From assembly GCA_903868295.1 (NCBI GenBank), contig CAIPUQ010000596.1, forward strand, positions 1 through 32,698: a DNA stretch of 32,698 nucleotides. The letters are read 5' to 3'. The notes beneath the pieces are model-generated. The model did no database searches, had not been told where the DNA came from, and saw only the letters and a program-made list of their open reading frames with translations. The position numbers were made by a program, and so were the translations under genes. The DNA comes from an uncultured Roseiflexaceae bacterium (GTDB taxonomy: Bacteria; Chloroflexota; Chloroflexia; Chloroflexales; Roseiflexaceae). Positions 20,101 through 26,100 of the stretch are shown here, one piece after another; position 1 is the first letter of the stretch; each line of letters opens with the position of its first letter.

Positions 20101-23100
20101 ATCCGTGTACGTGAGCGAGTTTTGGGCATCGTCAAAGGGCACACGCACCTCAAATGCGGGGTCTGCCGCACTGTCGTTGATCTGTGCCAGGGTCAGCGCG
20201 CGATTGTGGATTTGGAAGTCGCGTAGGGTTGCATTCAACGTGCGCCCAATCGTCATTTGCCGTGCCGAAAGGAGGTAGTTGTCTGCCTTCGTTTGGGTGA
20301 TATCTTGCACGCCGTTGACGTAGATAGTGCGTGTCGTGCCACTTTTGACATAGGCAATGTGATACCACGTATTGGGCAGAAGTGCTTGCACCCCAACCAA
20401 ATCATTGTTGTAGTACAACATCTGCAACTTGCCATTCACCATCCGTAGATACAGCATGTTGTTGGTTGTTGGGTTGTCCGTATCACGCAAAATCCACTGC
20501 TCGCCGGTGACGGAGTTAAACTTCACCCATGTCATCACCGTGAATGCAGCAGCACTCCCCTCAAACGTGCTCTTCGTTATCTCAGGTGACAAGGTAACGA
20601 ACTTACCGCCGGAGAAGTCGGCGCCGCCATCGGTTGCTGACGGACAACTACTCGTGTCGCCGCAGGCTTCGCCCTTTGTTTCGTTGATTTTCACTTCCGC
20701 CAGGTTCAGGATGTCGGTTCTGTCGAGCTGCACGCGGATGTAGCGTGCGCTGGTACCTGCGGGGAAGGTAACCAGACGGCGATCGGCATAGCCAAGCGTA
20801 CAACTCGCGGCCGCGGCTTGATTATTACAAGTAACGTTCCGCCAGGCTTTCGTGCCGTCCGGACTCGTAACGCTTGCCGTTTTGTTCGCCGCGATGTCAC
20901 GTGAGTCAGACATTGAGGTGTTCGACAAAAAGACTATCGCATTGGTACTGCGTCCGCCACAACAGTCGCGTCGTGGGTAGACGGTCACCGACGAAATATC
21001 GCGCACACTCCCCAGATCGACTTCCCAATATGGGTTTTGTTCGTAGTTGGTATGCGAGAAGGTACCTAAATTCCCATCCACCGCAAGGGACGCACTGAAT
21101 GGGTTCAACGTCGTAGACTGTTTGGCTGCTTTGCCGTTCGTCGGTGAAATGTTGAAGCCCGTCTCACCAGTGACAAACGGCAAACAGATAACTGCAGTCG
21201 TTGCCTGACAGTTGCCGTTCATCTGCTCAAACAACGGGTCTGGATTGATTATCTTGCTCCTGTTATCTACGGTCAACGAGACAGTATCAGAGACAGGTGG
21301 TTGATTGAAATGAATCTCACGGGTGCCCAGTAGGTAGTGCCGGGCAAGCGCAGCAATAGTCTGATCTTTGAGGGACGAGCGGTAGATTCGGATGCCGTCA
21401 ATACTCAACCCTTGACCACCGATGACCAGTGGATCTTGCAGATTGCGTAATGCCGGTGCATCTGCCGATTGTGATGCGGTTTGCAATGCGGAACCCGACA
21501 GTGAATTGACCGTGAGCCGGAGTTTGTCGTTTGCCCAACGCACCGTGACGACATACCAACTCCCGACCGACATGGTCCCTGCACTGACGGTCCGTCCCGC
21601 ATAGGTAACGGTCGGTACACCGCCGACCAACCCAAGGCTCATCGCTTCGCGCCCTGCTTGTGTTTTGCTGGCAAAGAATGGCTGCGTACTCTGGGATGGC
21701 TTGACTGCCATAACCAAAGAAAACTGTTGCTCGGTAATGAGTTTGAGGTACCCAGCAGGCAATGTCGCAGGGGTAGCACCGATGGTGTACGCGGACGCAG
21801 TCAGACCTGTTGCTCCGGTGGTTGCGGAACAGCCGACACACGTCAATGCATTTTGTGCACTTGCACCATACACCGAGGCGTCGGTGAGCGAACCGTTGAG
21901 CGGCAAACAGACAATCAGAAGGTCATCTTCGCATTGTGCCGCCAATGCGATGACCTGTTGGTCTTCGAGTGCTGCGGAGTAGATTTGCAGATCGCGCAGT
22001 GAACTCAGTGCGAGCGAACGGCCGTCGCGGCTAGCGCCAATCGTCAATTCACCGAAGCTTGGTTGCAATGCAACAGCGATGCTGTCCTGCGCAACAATGA
22101 AGCCGTTAACCGCAATTGATCGTATACCGTTGCGGAATCGGAACACCAAGTGTGCCCACGTGCCGATTGGCAATGCGTTTGCTGCAGTCAACACACTCGT
22201 CCCGAATGCAAATTGTGGTTTTTCTGTTGCCAAAGACAGGACAAACTTGCTGTCCGCACTGGTCAGCAGTGGGCGATCAACCGTCGATTGTCCCTCGGGG
22301 CGCACCCAGAACCCTACCGAGAAATCGCGGGTACTGATAGCATTCCCGACCGACGCTGATGTACGTAATTGTGCATTCGAATCAAACCGCCATGCACCAT
22401 TCACATACGTCGGACAAATCGTGGTGCAGAGAAGTGAATTGGCGTTATACGACGCGTCGAGAAATGTCATTTGTGACGGGGTTCGCACCGTTTCGTCGAA
22501 TTTCACACACAGTTGATTATTGGGGAACACACAACTCGAGACCATGCCACTCGCCGTGACATTCCCGGGGATGGTCATGACTGTGTCGACCGTTGCGGTG
22601 CCTTGTGCCGCGTAGCTCCCGCCAATAACCGTCGCATTTGGCGCCGTATTTTCGGTTGTTTGGCCAAACAGTGTCGTATTGCCTTGCATGGTTCGGCCGA
22701 GGAGGCGATTGGTAATCGACGCAGTTCCGACGACCCGATCACCCGGGCGGATGACCAAATCGTTGGTCGAGTCGATTGTCCAAGCGGCCAATGCTGCTAC
22801 CTCTGCAGGTCGCAACGCGACGTTGTACAAGGCGATGTTGTCCATCTGACCGATATAGTCATCGGTATCTATTGCACCGGCAATGTTGACCGAGTTATCA
22901 GTTGGATCAATATCAGTAACCGCACCTTTGATGCTGATGCGGGCTTTCTCATTCCCATTCACCCAAATCACCAGCGCAGTGCTGTCATAGGTAACGGTCA
23001 GCTGTGACCAACTGTTGGCAGTCAACACATTCGGGATGGTGATGGAAGAAGTCCCATAGGTCGTGCTCATCTCGACGAACAAGCCAGCCGAACTGTTTTG

Positions 23101-26100
23101 GAGCAGTAACGAACCGGGGATTTTGAGAATGGTCCGGCGATCCGTCGTAGCCACGGCGGGTTTGAGCGATACACCAAAGGTAAATTGTTCACCCAAAATA
23201 TTGTATGCAGTCGCGTTTGTCGTCAAACGGCGTAAGCCATCGAAGCGCATTGCCCGGTTCGTACTTGTGCTGGAGGCGACTCCTGGGATAGCAGTCAGTT
23301 CTACGGCAGGACAATCGTCCGGCGCGGTACCTGGGCCCATACACGTTACGGTGGTTGCATTGAACCCGCCATTTTCAACGGTTTTGGGTGTTGCATTCTC
23401 GTAGTTTATAAGCACACTCGGCAGCAATGCTTCGCGGGCAGTGCCGTTGATGCTGATAACTTCACCAGTATTGGCAGCGTTCGGGCTCCAGCCGAGGACT
23501 TTTTCACGCAGGTCAGCAATACCATCATTATCGGCATCTGCCTTGAGCGGATTCGAGCCGACCCAGGTCGTCAATGGCAGTCCAGATGCAAATCCGTAGG
23601 TTACTTCCCAGCCCCCGACGCGATTGCCATCAACAACGTGGACAATTTCTTCCGCATCGGTCAGCCCATCACCGTCGGTGTCGGGCAACAGCGGATCTGT
23701 ACCATAAAAAATTTCTTCTCGGTCAGTAAGGAGATCACCATCCGGATCGATGAGACTGAGTGACGTCTGAAAGGCGAGTTCTCGGTCATCCGAAATGCCG
23801 TCGCCATCGGTATCCGCACTGTTATCACGACCACCGAGTTCGTACTCGTATGTCGCAGCGACACCATCGTTATCGGCATCATCGAATTTTGGAAACGACG
23901 GCACCGCTTCTTCTGGGGACCATGCAAATGTATACCCAGCGCCTTTGGGACGCAACGCGACAAATTCTGTAATCGTCGGCGGCAATATGTCATAGACCGT
24001 TTTGGATGATTCGTTCAAATTGATATAGTTGGTATCTGCATGAGATTCGATGTAGCAGACTGGGACAGGGGTGAAAAACACAAACAAATTGAAACATGTC
24101 TGCTGGGGTACTTGCACCCCTTGCGACAGTATCAAATCGTTCATCGTCTGGTTAATGCCGCTGTTCACGAACGAATTTGCATAGGTTAACGATGTCGATT
24201 TCGAGAACGAATAGGTTTTATCCCCATCCGAATAACTCGATTGTGCTTGCCATTCACTCGACTGTGAGCCGACGCTGATTTGACCCGAGATATCCTCTTG
24301 ACTGTTGCTCAATGCATAGTTGATTGATGCATTTTTAGGACTCTGACCGGTCCACTGCCAGAAGTAAGGAATCGCCATCCATGTTGCCGGGAAGGGCATC
24401 TTTTCGACATAATCCGTCATCGACAACTTCATCACCATGGCGTTCCCTTGACGGAACCCCTGTGCAGAATTGAGCAGCGAAGAGTCTGTGACGTTCAATT
24501 CTTTTGCAACAGAAAACGAGTCATCCGGGTTCACAATCAGATTCGATTTGTATGGTGAAAAGAAATTTGCCAAAATCCCTGTTGCACCGCCACACAACCA
24601 CTGTCCTGCGGTACTGTGCTTTTGCTTATCCGTGAGATTTGTACATGCCAACATTGCCAATAAATCAAGCGCAGCGATGACTGCAGTGATGACTTGACCA
24701 ATCACCGGTATCAGATTAATCGCCGCGATGAAGAGAATCGCTATCGTCATGCCGGCCATGTCCGAAATTGCATTCGCCTTCTGAAAACCAAATTCCGCGC
24801 TCATCGCGGTCATGATGCCGATTGCCCAGGCAACAGCGATTTGCGCGCCGACGGCTACATAACCGATGACCTTCGCAATTTTTGCAGCGGTACTCAGAGT
24901 ACTAAACGCTGGAGCAACTACTAACATTGCTGCTTTCAGTGTCCCACCAGCAGCGTCTACCGCATCAGAAACCGCTTTGATAGACTTGACAACATTGATA
25001 ACACCCACCAACATCAGCGCGGCATTAATTGTGTTATCAATATTTAACTGGGTGATGCCTAATTTTTCATTGTTTTTACCATCGCCAGGCCCTTTGATGG
25101 CATTGTATAAGCTGTATATGGCCACACCCGCAAGAATAACACTGGACGCGATGCCGCTCCCTTTGCTGAATGACTTCCAACCCTCTGACGTACCAGCTGC
25201 AAAATCATTCCAGGCGTCCGCAAGGCCAATTGCGTTCTCGAGTGCAGGTAACACAGCATTCACTGCTTTCCCGGGAGCTTCTTTCTTCTGTTGCTGTTTA
25301 ATCATCGCAATGGCCTGGGTTTGCCACAGACCTGCGAGCTCATTGAGTTGTGCGTTCCAAGATGACGTATATGTCGAAGCAAATGTCGTTGGAGTGATGA
25401 GCTCTACTCCTGTCACCCCAGCACTTTTGGTAGAAAGCTTTGGTTGTAAGAAGTTGAAATACTGTGCCTGCCCGAGCGCCTCGAGGAACCGCTGCCATTC
25501 AGTCTGGCTGACTTGGCTTGGAGCTGCATTTGCTACCAAACTTACCAATATCGTTGAGAGTTCGCTGTTTGCATCTGCGCTATCGAGCGCCTGCCATTTG
25601 CCACCAACGACCTTAAAGATAAGTCCTTGCTCACTCCGCGTGACATTCACTGCAGCACGGGCAAAATCGAGGGTTGTACTGGTTTGCATAATTTGGATAC
25701 GATTTTTGTTTTCCGTCAGCACAATCATTGCGGGGCGGCATACCACCGTTGTGGCATTTTCGCAACTCGCCCTGAGCGTCGGAGTCGTTGCACACCCTGC
25801 AGCAAGATTCGCCGTGCGGCAGAGACTATTATTGAGGACTTCGGGTATTTTTTCTGTATTGAGTTTTATTGCATGACTCTGTGACGGGTAGTCGACGAGT
25901 GTGACCTGTGACGCAGATTTGTCTATCCCGTAGCGTGATTGCGTGACGGCAGTTGCATTGCGAGAACTGTCGAGTAATGTGGTGATTGAGCGCGTGGCAT
26001 CGCTGCTTGTGAGTTGCAAATATTGTTCATCGATATAGGAAGCAGCCAAAAATGACGAAATCTGTGTCATCCATAGACGTCGCTTACTCGTATCAGTAAC

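Noticed and set aside
24866-25876. 336-aa plus-strand ORF
   Set aside because: Antisense to the giant ORF. Its hydrophobic look mirrors the Ala/Val-rich coding strand, and no RBS or recognisable domain was seen.
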